NCBI RefSeq assembly: GCF_035918235.1
Contig: NZ_CP109485.1
Location: forward strand, 62,001 to 126,000
DNA length: 64,000 bases
Direction: 5' to 3'
DNA from: Streptomyces sp. NBC_01445
Lineage (GTDB): Bacteria > Actinomycetota > Actinomycetes > Streptomycetales > Streptomycetaceae
A model generated the notes under the pieces. It was not told the origin of the DNA. It searched no databases and saw only the letters and a program-made list of their open reading frames with translations. Both the position numbers and the translations under genes were made by a program. Shown piece after piece: positions 27,327 through 36,407 of this stretch; the first letter of the stretch is position 1; each line of letters starts with the position of its first letter.

Positions 27327-27850
27327 AACACGCGTGGGTTCACGCCTCCCGCGCCCTGCCGCTCGGCCGCTGCCGGCGGACAGAACATCTTGTGGCCCGC
27401 ACGGTCCTGGGCTGGCGTGCTGCCTTCTCGGGTGCGGCCGCGGACCGGGGCAGTGCCGCGCTGGGTGCGGCAATCTTCACTCCGGTGTTCATCGCCCTGC
27501 TCGCCCTGGTGATCGCTGCGGGCCGGATCCAGATCGCGCAGGGTGCCGCGGACGCAGCCGCGCGGGATGCTGCACGCACCGCCTCGCTGGCCGACAGCCC
27601 CGACACCGCGCAGGGCGAGGCCCGCCAAGCCGCCGCCGAGTCGCTGCGCCGCTCCGGGCTGACCTGCTCCGACATCGCGGTCGCCGTGGAGTCCGACGGG
27701 ATCGACGCGCCCGTCGGGCAGGCCGCCACGGTCACCGCCACCGTGTCGTGCACCGTGCCGCTAGATGACGTGGCGCTGCCCGCACTGCCCGGCACCAAGA
27801 CGCTGAAGAGCACCATGACCAGCGTTGTTGATCAGTGGAGGGCCCGGTGA
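27323..27850 (+). CDS. TadE/TadF-like pilus protein
   Basis: The protein has 175 residues. After a 40-residue basic leader, DRGSAALGAAIFTPVFIALLAL forms the prepilin-like helix near 48-70, here lacking the usual Glu+5. An extracytoplasmic domain with two Cys (SGLTCSDI and ATVSCTVP) follows. Probably a minor pilin. It is coupled to both neighbours. Confidence 0.75.
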   Translation: MKHAWVHASRALPLGRCRRTEHLVARTVLGWRAAFSGAAADRGSAALGAAIFTPVFIALLALVIAAGRIQIAQGAADAAARDAARTASLADSPDTAQGEARQAAAESLRRSGLTCSDIAVAVESDGIDAPVGQAATVTATVSCTVPLDDVALPALPGTKTLKSTMTSVVDQWRAR

Positions 27851-28314
27851 CCAAGCCCCTCCCCCGACTGCGTGCCCATGTCCGTCGTGCCGTCAGTACG
27901 CTGCGCGAGCGCCGCGATACCGGCGGCGTGGAACTGTTCATGCCGATCATGGCGATCGCCATCTTCGTGATGCTCGGCCTGGTCGTGGACGGCACCGGCG
28001 TCCTCAACGGCAACTCCCGCGCCACCTACGCCGCTCAGGAGGCCGCCCGCGCGGCCGGCCAGCAGATCGATCCCGGTCAGGCCATCACCGGCGAGGCGAT
28101 CGTCGTCGATCCCGACGCCGCCGCCGGCGCGGCCCAGGACTACCTCGACGCCGAGGGCCTGGACGGTGACGTAGTGGTCTCCGGCGATGGCAAGACCATC
28201 ACGGTGACCGTCAACGACTCCTACGACCCGCTGTTCGCCTCGCTGTTGGGCATCGACACCCTGCCAGTGTCCGGCGAAGCCAAGGCCACCCTGCTCCACC
28301 AGCCCGGAGGCTGA
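27847..28314 (+). CDS. TadG-like pilus protein, short
   Basis: The protein has 155 residues. The N-terminal helix region DTGGVELFMPIMAIAIFVMLGLVVDGTG resembles TadE/TadG-type anchors, followed by a beta-rich domain. It lacks the von Willebrand domain of full TadG proteins. It is the third TadE-related subunit in a row, suggesting a multi-subunit tip or minor pilin set. Confidence 0.75.
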   Translation: MTKPLPRLRAHVRRAVSTLRERRDTGGVELFMPIMAIAIFVMLGLVVDGTGVLNGNSRATYAAQEAARAAGQQIDPGQAITGEAIVVDPDAAAGAAQDYLDAEGLDGDVVVSGDGKTITVTVNDSYDPLFASLLGIDTLPVSGEAKATLLHQPGG

Positions 28315-28321
28315 CCCGCTC

Positions 28322-31300
28322 ATGGCCCACCGCATCGTCCGCTGGCCCCTCGCCCTGCTGCGCCTGATCGCACGCCTGGCCGCACTCGCCGTACTCGCCG
28401 CCGGCGTACCCGCGCTCCTCCTCAAGGTTGGCACCCTGCCGCAGAGCGTGCCGTCCCTGAGCGAGGCGCGTGAGGCGTTGATGGCTCCGGATGACGGGAG
28501 CCTGCTGTTCACCACGCTCACCCTCGCCGCGTGGATCGCGTGGCTGTGGCTGCTCGTTCCTCTCCTGGTCGAACTGGTCGCGGCCCTCGCGCACCGGGCC
28601 ACACCCCGGCTTCCGGGCATGGCCACCAGCCAGCGCCTGGCCGTCTTTCTGCTGGGCGGGCTGCTGCTCGCTTCTCCCGCGGCCGCGGCAACCGCCGCCA
28701 CCCCCGTCGTCGCAGCGACCGCCACCCTCGACCACGCCTCCCCCGCCCCGGCCTCCGTGGACCACACCGAGCGCACGGCGACCGCGGCGACAACGGCCGC
28801 TGCCACCAAGGAGCATCACGTCGCAGGCGAGGGTGTGGTGGCGTACGACGTGGCTGAGCAGCGTCTCGGCGACGGGTTGCGCTGGCGTGACATCGCCCGC
28901 CTCAACCCCGAGTTGCACATCACCGGGCCCAGCTCCTCGCTGTCGGCGGGCACCACGCTCACACTGCCCGCCGACGCCAGCCCCGCGGCCGCCTCCGCAT
29001 CGGGCGCGAGTTCCGGCCTGCAAGCTCAGCTGGCGAGCTCCTCGCGCACGGCGAGCGAGGACGCCTCGGAGCAGCGTTCGGAAAGCCATTACATGGTGCG
29101 GCCCGGGGACACGCTGTGGGACATCTCCGAGGAGCAGCAGGGCGATCCCACGCTCTACCCGGAGATCGTCGAGGCGAACCCGGACGTCATCAAGAACCCG
29201 AACCTGATCCATCCTGGGGATCACCTGGCTATCCCCGACCAGGCGCGGCCCTCCCAGCAGCCCGGCAAGCAGGGCTCCGACGGCCAGGAGAAGGGCCACC
29301 AGGGCGAGGACGGCGAGGCGGCGGCATCGCCCTCCGAGTCCCCCCGGGCCAGCGACGGCGAGGCGGGCACCCCAGAACAGGAAGCAACTCCCGCCCCGTC
29401 CGCGAGCAGTTCCGCGCAGGAGCAGGAGTCCAACTCCTCGGCCACGAAGGCACCGAGTGAGGACCCGGGCGTCGGTGTGCCCTCCCAGGCCGCGCCGACC
29501 GCGGAGCCCTCCGGGGCCGGCACCGAGGAGCCCTCCGCACCCGGCACCTCGGCACCTGCTGGGGCTGCGCCGTCGGCTGACGATCGCCACAGCAGCGCCC
29601 AAGACGCCTCGCCGGACGAGGAGTCCGGCCTGACCGTCACGACGATGGCGTTGGGCGCGTCCGCGTTCGTCGCCGCCGGAGTGCTCTTGATGCTGCGGCG
29701 CAGGCGGACGGTGCAGCAGCGTCGCCGGCGGGCCGGGCGCCGGATCTCGATGGCGCAGGGACGTGCCGCCGCGACCGAGCGTGCCCTGCGCTGCGTCGAT
29801 GCCATCGAGGAGGTCGACTTCCTGGATGCGGCCCTGCGCACGCTCGCCCACCACTGCGCCGAGGCGGGGCGTCCGCTGCCCGCTCTCGCCGCCGTCCAGC
29901 TGGGCACCGAGGGCGTGCTGCTCCACCTCGCCGACACCGATGATGCCGACGAACTCCCCGCTCCCCTGCCACCGTTCACCGCCGTCGACGACAGCCCGCA
30001 GCTTTGGTGGTGCGCCACCGACACCGGGGACCTCGCAGACGCCGAACTCCTCGGCCGGATGGACGCCCCTTATCCGGCACTGGTCGCGCTCGGCGACGAC
30101 ACCCGCGAGGCGCTGCTACTGGTCGACCTGGAACGCTTCGGGGCCGTGCACCTCACCGGCGCCACACGGCTTCAGGTGCTGCGCGCCCTGGGTACATCGC
30201 TCGCGGTGTCCCCGCTCAGCTCGGACCTGGAGATCGCTGTCGCGGGCGAGGACAGCGCCCCGGGCCTGTCCCTCATCGACTCGCGCGTGACCCCGTACAC
30301 GACGCTCGCCGACGCGGCCGACGTCGTCCGCACCCACCACGGCCGCCAGCACACGGCACTGTCCGGCAGCAACAGTACGGACCTGGGAGCCGCGCGGGCC
30401 GCGGACACGGTGGACGAGCTGTGGCCGATGGTCGTCCTTGCCGACCTCGACAGCTGCCCCGACCCCGAGGCCGCCGAAGAGCTCGCCGAGGTCCTGCAGC
30501 AGGAACCGCGTACCGCGACCGTCATCATCACCAGCGGGCACATGCCCGCCGAGGCCGACGCGGTGTGGGTCCTGGACACCGACGACGAAGTCCATCCCGT
30601 GCCCGGTACCGGGCTGCACTGCCGCCTGGTCGCCTTCTCGGACGAGGAATACGCCGACGTCGTCGAGAGCGCGCTGACGTCGAACTCGGAGACCGACCTC
30701 GCCCCCGACGAACCGCCTGCGACCTCCGTCCCGCTGGCGAAGGACACCGAGGCGCCCGCCGCCGCTGCAGCTCCGGCTGCCGCCGAGTCGGTACCCGCCG
30801 CGCGGGAGTCGGACAGCCTGTTCGCCCGCCTGGCCGACCTCGACGACGACTCCCCAGCCCATCACCTCGAGGGCGCGCCCGCACCGGCCACAGTGCACCA
30901 CGAGGACGACGCGGCCACGGAGGCCCAACCTTCTGCAGAAGAGGCTGGCCCCGCCATCCCGCGGACGGACGCCACCTCCCCCAGCCGGATCGTGCTGCCT
31001 GCCACAACCGCGACCTCTCGGGTCAACGCCCGGCTGCCCGAGCCCGTCAGCCCGCCGGCCCCGGTGCCCCAGGAGCCGGTGCCCACCAGTGCGGCCGACA
31101 GCCCACAGCGGCCGGCAGGCGAGGACGCGGCCGACGGGCCCCTGGTCCGAGTGCTCGGCCCCATCGACGTCACCGGCGCCCGCGGGCACATCGAATCCAA
31201 CCGGCGCACCGTCGCCACGGAACTGGTCTCCTGGCTCGCCCTGCGCACCGACGGTGCCACCCGCCACGAGCTCGACGAGGTCATCGCGCCCGGCGGAGGG

Positions 31301-31864
31301 CGCGTGGAGAACAACACCAGGAACGGACGTGTCCGCGAGGTACGGCGCTGGCTCGGTGACGAGTACTACCCAAAGCTCAACGAACAGCCCGACCGCAAGC
31401 ACCGCCTGGTCGGCGTCGCCTGCGACTGGCACCAGTTCCAGGACCTGACCACCCAGGCCGCTCGCGCCGGCGGCGATGAAGGGCGCGCCATGCTGCGGCG
31501 CGCGCTCGAGCTCGTACAGGGCCGGCCCTTCACCGGCATTCCGCCGCGCCGCTACGTCTGGGCCGAGGCCCTGACCCAGGACATGATCTCGGCAGTGGTC
31601 GACGTGGCCGACGACCTCGCCGCCCGCTGCCTGGCCGCCCGCGACCCTCGGGGCGCACTGTGGGCGTCGGGCCGCGGCCTGGACACCGCACGCGAGCGCG
31701 AGGCCCTGTGGCGCCACCGCTTCGAGGCCCTGGCCCAACTCGGCGCACACGACGAACTGGAAGCAGCGATCCAGCAGCTGAACCAGTACCTCCTCGATGC
31801 CGACCTGCCCATGGAACGCCAGACCGAGGAGACCATCCGCCGCCTGGACGCAGTCCGCCGCTAA
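28322..31864 (+). CDS. Giant membrane LysM-BTAD protein ending the Tad operon
   Basis: The protein has 1,180 residues. Three hydrophobic helices lie near 10-33, 60-85 and 100-125. Two LysM-type segments follow, a divergent one near 160-215 and a canonical one near 257-308 (YMVRPGDTLWDISEEQQGDP). A Ser/Pro/Glu-rich linker and a further membrane helix near 440-460 come next, then a long cytoplasmic region, ending in a winged-helix plus BTAD-type domain (about 935-1180, starting PLVRVLGPIDVTG). LysM binds peptidoglycan; BTAD occurs in SARP-type regulators. It could link wall contact to signalling or anchor the pilus. Function is inference. Confidence 0.8.
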   Translation: MAHRIVRWPLALLRLIARLAALAVLAAGVPALLLKVGTLPQSVPSLSEAREALMAPDDGSLLFTTLTLAAWIAWLWLLVPLLVELVAALAHRATPRLPGMATSQRLAVFLLGGLLLASPAAAATAATPVVAATATLDHASPAPASVDHTERTATAATTAAATKEHHVAGEGVVAYDVAEQRLGDGLRWRDIARLNPELHITGPSSSLSAGTTLTLPADASPAAASASGASSGLQAQLASSSRTASEDASEQRSESHYMVRPGDTLWDISEEQQGDPTLYPEIVEANPDVIKNPNLIHPGDHLAIPDQARPSQQPGKQGSDGQEKGHQGEDGEAAASPSESPRASDGEAGTPEQEATPAPSASSSAQEQESNSSATKAPSEDPGVGVPSQAAPTAEPSGAGTEEPSAPGTSAPAGAAPSADDRHSSAQDASPDEESGLTVTTMALGASAFVAAGVLLMLRRRRTVQQRRRRAGRRISMAQGRAAATERALRCVDAIEEVDFLDAALRTLAHHCAEAGRPLPALAAVQLGTEGVLLHLADTDDADELPAPLPPFTAVDDSPQLWWCATDTGDLADAELLGRMDAPYPALVALGDDTREALLLVDLERFGAVHLTGATRLQVLRALGTSLAVSPLSSDLEIAVAGEDSAPGLSLIDSRVTPYTTLADAADVVRTHHGRQHTALSGSNSTDLGAARAADTVDELWPMVVLADLDSCPDPEAAEELAEVLQQEPRTATVIITSGHMPAEADAVWVLDTDDEVHPVPGTGLHCRLVAFSDEEYADVVESALTSNSETDLAPDEPPATSVPLAKDTEAPAAAAAPAAAESVPAARESDSLFARLADLDDDSPAHHLEGAPAPATVHHEDDAATEAQPSAEEAGPAIPRTDATSPSRIVLPATTATSRVNARLPEPVSPPAPVPQEPVPTSAADSPQRPAGEDAADGPLVRVLGPIDVTGARGHIESNRRTVATELVSWLALRTDGATRHELDEVIAPGGGRVENNTRNGRVREVRRWLGDEYYPKLNEQPDRKHRLVGVACDWHQFQDLTTQAARAGGDEGRAMLRRALELVQGRPFTGIPPRRYVWAEALTQDMISAVVDVADDLAARCLAARDPRGALWASGRGLDTAREREALWRHRFEALAQLGAHDELEAAIQQLNQYLLDADLPMERQTEETIRRLDAVRR

Positions 31865-31875
31865 CCCTCGAACCA

Positions 31876-31904
31876 CTGTAGGGTCCGCGATCCGGTGAGC
31901 ACTG
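31876..31904 (+). repeat. Left 29-bp inverted repeat of the exporter unit
   Basis: CTGTAGGGTCCGCGA, five unmatched bases, then TGAGCACTG. The reverse complement lies at 35777-35805 with identical 15-bp and 9-bp blocks. The two copies enclose the exporter genes almost exactly. It begins 12 bp after the LysM-BTAD stop. The rest of 31905-32063 carries the exporter leader; I see no gene there. Confidence 0.7.
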
Positions 31905-32063
31905 TGGGCGCTCGATGCGCAGTAAATGCGCAAATCCAGTTCCTGTGCGCAATGGCTCCGGAGAGTGAAGCCAACTGTCGATCTCTTTCGAGCCTTCCCA
32001 GGGCACTCAGCGCGGTCGCTGGTCTCCCGAACGAATCGACCAGCGATCACTAACGTACGGCAG

Positions 32064-33842
32064 ATGAGAGATTCGAAATTGGATCCGGGGACCCCGGACA
32101 GTCGCAGTGCCGCGCGGTACCTGTGGTGGCTGATCACCAGTCAGCGCCGCCGGATCGCCGCCGGTGCGCTGCTGGGCAGCACTTGGATGGTCTGTCTGGC
32201 TCTGCCGCCGTACCTGCTGTCACGTGCCATCGACGACGGGCTGGAGCGGGGGCAGTGGTCCGTGCTCGTCGGCTGGGTCGCGGCGTTGTTGGGTGTGGGG
32301 GTGCTGAACGCGTGGCTGGCCATCATGCGACACCGCACCATGACCAAGGTGCGGATGGATGCGGCCTTCCGTTCTGTGCAGGTGGTGGTCAGGCAGGCGA
32401 CCAGGCTGGGCGGGGCGCTGCCGCGCCGGGTCACGGCCGGGGAAGTCGTCACGATCGGGTTCGGCGACGTCGCGGTGATCGCGAGCACGCTGACCATTAC
32501 CGGCCCCGGTGTCGGCGCGGTCCTCGCCTATGTCGTCGTGGCCGCACTGCTGTTGACCGCTTCGCCGTTGCTCGCCGTGGTGGTGCTTCTCGGTGTGCCG
32601 CTGCTCGCGGTGCTGGTCGGCCCGCTGCTGGGGCGGCTGCAGGGCGTCGAGGCGACGTACCGGGAACAGCAGGGCGGGCTCGCCGCCCGTTTCACGGACA
32701 TCGTCGGAGGACTGCGCGTCCTCAACGGCATCGGCGGCAAGGAGGTGTACGCCGAGCGCTACCGGCGCGGTTCGCGGACGCTGCAGGCGAAGGGGTACCG
32801 CGTCGGCGCGGTGACCAGCTGGATCCAGGCCCTGAGCGTCGGCCTGCCCACCCTGTTCCTCGGGGCCGTGACCTGGCTGGCGGCCCGGATGGCGGCGCAA
32901 GGGACCATCAGCGTCGGCGAGTTGGTCGCGGTCTACGGGTACGCAGCGGTGCTGGTGGTGCCGGTCTCGTTCTTCATCGAGGGCGGCTACGACCTCAGCC
33001 GCGGACTCGTCGCCGCCCGCAGAGTCGTACGTTTTCTGGCCATGGAGCCCGATTCCCTCGGCGGGGACGCGGCTTCGGACGGGCCCGGGCTTCCGGCCGC
33101 GCTGCGTGATCCTGCATCCGGCGTCGAGGCGACGCCCGGCAGGCTGACCGCATTGGTCAGCGCCCGGCCCGCGGAGTCGGCGACGGTGGTCGACCGTCTC
33201 GGCCGTTTCGTCGAATCGGCCGTGACCTGGGGCGAGATACGCCTCGCAGAGATTGACCTGACACAGGTCCGCCGACGCATCCTCGTCGCGGACAACGAGG
33301 CCGATCTGTTCGCCGGCCCGCTGCGCGAGGTGATCTGCGGTCCGTGGGACCGGGACGAGGAGACCATCGGCCGGGGCCTCTCCGCGGCCATGGCGCAGGA
33401 CATCGTCCGCGCCCTGCCGGACGGCCTCGACTCGCCCGTCGACGCGCAGGGCCGCAACCTCTCCGGCGGTCAGCGGCAGCGCATCCGCCTGGCCCGGGCC
33501 CTGCTGGTCGATCCCGAGGTACTCCTGGCGGTCGAGCCCACCTCAGCAGTCGACGCGCACACCGAGGCGGCCATCGCGACCCGGCTGTACGCCGCACGGT
33601 CCGGCCGCACCACGGTGGTCACCAGCACATCACCGCTCCTCCTGGTTCAGGCAGACACCGTGCACTACCTGGTCGACGGCTCCGTCGCGGACTCGGGCAG
33701 CCATCATGAACTCCTGGCCCGGCAGCCCAGCTACCGGCGCCTGGTCTCCCGCGGCGCGTCCGAAGCAGACGGCGTCCACGACGAAGACCGCGACCGCGCG
33801 GACGAAGGAACCGCTCCGACGTGCCGGGAGGCCGTGCAATGA
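32064..33842 (+). CDS. ABC exporter half-transporter with degenerate ATPase site
   Basis: The protein is about 592 residues from ATG 32064. Six membrane helices span roughly 15-310. The nucleotide-binding domain lacks a normal Walker A (VSARPAESAT at that position) and the Walker B Asp (LLAVEPTSAVD keeps the Glu), but has an intact signature LSGGQRQR near 470. The next gene has the opposite pattern, as in asymmetric heterodimeric exporters that move drugs or peptides. ATGA overlap links the two. The upstream start at 31926 would add residues with no membrane or coding character. Confidence 0.85.
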   Translation: MRDSKLDPGTPDSRSAARYLWWLITSQRRRIAAGALLGSTWMVCLALPPYLLSRAIDDGLERGQWSVLVGWVAALLGVGVLNAWLAIMRHRTMTKVRMDAAFRSVQVVVRQATRLGGALPRRVTAGEVVTIGFGDVAVIASTLTITGPGVGAVLAYVVVAALLLTASPLLAVVVLLGVPLLAVLVGPLLGRLQGVEATYREQQGGLAARFTDIVGGLRVLNGIGGKEVYAERYRRGSRTLQAKGYRVGAVTSWIQALSVGLPTLFLGAVTWLAARMAAQGTISVGELVAVYGYAAVLVVPVSFFIEGGYDLSRGLVAARRVVRFLAMEPDSLGGDAASDGPGLPAALRDPASGVEATPGRLTALVSARPAESATVVDRLGRFVESAVTWGEIRLAEIDLTQVRRRILVADNEADLFAGPLREVICGPWDRDEETIGRGLSAAMAQDIVRALPDGLDSPVDAQGRNLSGGQRQRIRLARALLVDPEVLLAVEPTSAVDAHTEAAIATRLYAARSGRTTVVTSTSPLLLVQADTVHYLVDGSVADSGSHHELLARQPSYRRLVSRGASEADGVHDEDRDRADEGTAPTCREAVQ

Positions 33843-35620
33843 CTGCCAGTTCCCCACCCACGGCACCCACGGCCCGGGCCCTGCCCGTCGCCGAACCGTC
33901 CCGGATACGCCGGGCGGCACTCCGGCTGGTCCGTCAGGACGGCCGTGCTTTCGCCGCCATGATCGGCCTCAACGCGCTGGCCGCCGGTGCCGGACTCGTC
34001 GGCCCCTGGCTGCTCGGCCGCATCATCGACGAAGTCAGGGCCGGGGCCCCGGTGGCCTCGGTGGACCGTCTCGCGCTCATCATCTTCGTGTTCGCGCTGG
34101 CGCAGCTCGTCCTGGCCCGTTATGCCGGCTACATCGGACACCGCTTCGGCGAGCGGACCCTGGCGCGTATCCGCGAACAGTTCGCCGACCGGGCGCTCGC
34201 GCTGCCCGCCGCGATGGTCGAACGCGCAGGAACGGGCGACCTGATGACCCGTGGCACGGCCGATGTCGCCGCGGTCGGCGCCACCCTCCGGGACGCCGGT
34301 CCCCAGGTCCTCATCGCCGGAGTCCAGGCGTTGTTCATCCTCGGAGCGGTCTTCGCACTCGACCCGCTGCTCGGCGCGTGCGGAGTGCTGGGCCTGCTCG
34401 GCATCTGGTTCGCCGCCCGCTGGTACCTGCGCCGGGCGCTCACCGCGTACCTTGCCGAGGGAGCCGCCAACACCGCTCTCGCGGAGCAGCTCGCGGCCAC
34501 CGCCGCCGGCGCCCGCACCGTCGAAGCCTTCGGACTGCAGCAGCACCGCATGACGGCATGCCAGGAGCAAATCGAAAAGTGCCGGACCACCCGGAACCGC
34601 ACGCTGTTCCTGCGCAGTGTGCTCTTCCCGGCCGTGGACATCTCGTACGTCATTCCCGTGGCCGTTGTCCTGCTGATCGGCGGCGTGCTGTACGCCCACG
34701 GCACGATGAGCCTCGGCGCGGTGGTCGCCTCGGCCCTGTACCTGCGGCAGCTCTCCCAGCCCCTGGACACCATCCTCCAGCAGATCGAGCAACTGCAAAG
34801 CAGCAGCGCCTCCTTCGCCAGGGTCGAGGGCCCCGGCCTGGCCACGCAAGTACCACCGGCCGCTCCCCTCACACCGACCAACGACCGGATCGAAGTGGCC
34901 GATGTGCGCTACGCCTACGACGACGGGAGCGACGTCCTGCACGGCGTCGACCTCACGGTCCAGCCCGGCGAGCGACTAGTGATCGTCGGCCCGTCCGGCG
35001 CGGGCAAGACCACCCTGGGCAGGCTGCTGGCAGGCATGGACAGACCCCACACCGGCTCAGTGACGGTAGGGCAGATACCGGTCGCCGACCTGGACCCCGA
35101 CCAACTGCGCCAACACGTCGTCCTCGTCACCCAGGAACACCACGTGTTCCTAGGAACGGTCCGGGACAACCTGCAGATCGCCTCCGCTCGCGCCACCGAC
35201 GCCCAACTGCGCACGGCACTCGCTGCCGTCGGCGCCGAATGGGCCAACGAACTACCGGACGGGCTGGACACCGATCTGAGCCACGGGGGACACCGGCCGG
35301 ACGGCGCCCAGGCACAGCAACTCGCCTTGGCACGCGTGGTGCTGGCCGACCCACACACGCTGATCCTCGACGAGGCAACTGCACTCCTGGACCCAAGAAC
35401 CGCCCGGCACACGGAACGGGCGCTGGCCGCCGTCCTCAAAGGCCGGACCGTCATCGCCATCGCACACCGCCTACAGACGGCCCATGACGCCGACAGAGTG
35501 GCCGTGATGGAAGACGGTCGACTCACCGAACTCGGCACCCACGACGATCTCGTAACAGCCGACGGCGCCTACGCCGCGCTCTGGCGCTCATGGCACGGCG
35601 AGCGGCCTCCCTCCTCCTGA
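33839..35620 (+). CDS. ABC exporter half-transporter, partner subunit
   Basis: The protein has 593 residues with six membrane helices (about 35-305). The nucleotide-binding domain has intact Walker A GPSGAGKTTL near 385 and Walker B LILDEATALLD near 510, but its signature is altered (LSHGGHRPDGAQAQQ). Together with the upstream subunit one complete composite ATP site is expected. Substrate unknown; no biosynthetic genes are adjacent, so self-protection or peptide export cannot be separated. Confidence 0.87.
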   Translation: MTASSPPTAPTARALPVAEPSRIRRAALRLVRQDGRAFAAMIGLNALAAGAGLVGPWLLGRIIDEVRAGAPVASVDRLALIIFVFALAQLVLARYAGYIGHRFGERTLARIREQFADRALALPAAMVERAGTGDLMTRGTADVAAVGATLRDAGPQVLIAGVQALFILGAVFALDPLLGACGVLGLLGIWFAARWYLRRALTAYLAEGAANTALAEQLAATAAGARTVEAFGLQQHRMTACQEQIEKCRTTRNRTLFLRSVLFPAVDISYVIPVAVVLLIGGVLYAHGTMSLGAVVASALYLRQLSQPLDTILQQIEQLQSSSASFARVEGPGLATQVPPAAPLTPTNDRIEVADVRYAYDDGSDVLHGVDLTVQPGERLVIVGPSGAGKTTLGRLLAGMDRPHTGSVTVGQIPVADLDPDQLRQHVVLVTQEHHVFLGTVRDNLQIASARATDAQLRTALAAVGAEWANELPDGLDTDLSHGGHRPDGAQAQQLALARVVLADPHTLILDEATALLDPRTARHTERALAAVLKGRTVIAIAHRLQTAHDADRVAVMEDGRLTELGTHDDLVTADGAYAALWRSWHGERPPSS

Positions 35621-35776
35621 ACACGGCACCCCGCGCCGCCCCGGACAGAACTCGCGGGTTCCGGGCTGCCCCTACCGACTGTGACCGACCGTGGATCGCC
35701 AACGGCGCCGATTGCTCACGCCTGGTCGACCCGACGAGTGCTCACCGAGCGCGGATTCCAGCGTTTCTGCAGGAAC

Positions 35777-35805
35777 CAGTGCTCATCAAGTCGCGGACCC
35801 TACAG
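35777..35805 (-). repeat. Right 29-bp inverted repeat of the exporter unit
   Basis: This is the reverse complement of 31876-31904 apart from five central bases. A partial second copy in the same orientation (AGTGCTCACCGAGCGCGGA) begins near 35738. Bases 35621-36005 otherwise contain no convincing gene. Confidence 0.7.
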
Positions 35806-36005
35806 ATCCACACCGGCCCGGCCACCCTCTCAGGTTGGCTGGGCCTGCTGGACGACCACCGGCCCCTGCGAGCTCCGGGCCCTGAGCAGTCCGGAACGCC
35901 CTGCGGGCCAGCCGCGGGTGCTCTGCCGTAGCCGACACACCGTCACGCAACGCAATCGGCAGTACGGTTCACCGGCCCGAGCCGTCGCAGCGGCGCCGCG
36001 TCAGC

Positions 36006-36405
36006 GTGGAAAATTCCACCCCGGTCGTCCCGGCCGCGGACATGCCGTCCACGAATTCCACCCGGCCGCACCCCGCGTGGAACGACCCGGAGGACGTTCA
36101 CGGCCAGGCCCACTCGCCGCACCTCCAACGGTCGCAGTGAGCGGCGTCGGAACGGGAGCGGGGTATACCCCAAACAGTGACCCACGGTGGAAAATTGCAG
36201 GTCACAGCGTTCCACCCCTCTAGGAAGCGGACGTCCACCAACGCGAAGTCGGGCAGCCGTTAGGCAACTCCAGCCGCTCCGAGCGGAGCGAGTAGGGCAG
36301 CGGATGTGTGCCACACAGCAATGCTGGAAGAGCTGTCCTTTGCGCATTCCACCCCGCCGACGCGCATGCTCTGCTGCAGCAACTGCCGGATTCCACCGGG
36401 TGGAA
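36006..36405. repeat. GTGGAA/TTCCAC palindrome cluster (candidate centromere or operator array)
   Basis: Sites include GTGGAAAATTCCAC (36006-36019), ATTCCACCC (36055-36063), GCGTGGAAC (36075-36083), GGTGGAAAATT (36186-36196), GTTCCACCC (36209-36217), ATTCCACCCC (36346-36355) and the perfect palindrome TTCCACCGGGTGGAA (36391-36405). Another perfect palindrome, GTGGAATTCCAC, lies inside the neighbouring gene at 36555-36566. Spacing is irregular, unlike replication iterons. It lies beside a membrane protein with a C-terminal helix-turn-helix, a plausible binder. No coding region is supported here. Confidence 0.6.
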
Positions 36406-36407
36406 CG

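Noticed and set aside
35590..35931. Possible small gene after the exporter
   Set aside because: Poor codon bias, no ribosome-binding site, and it crosses the right inverted repeat.
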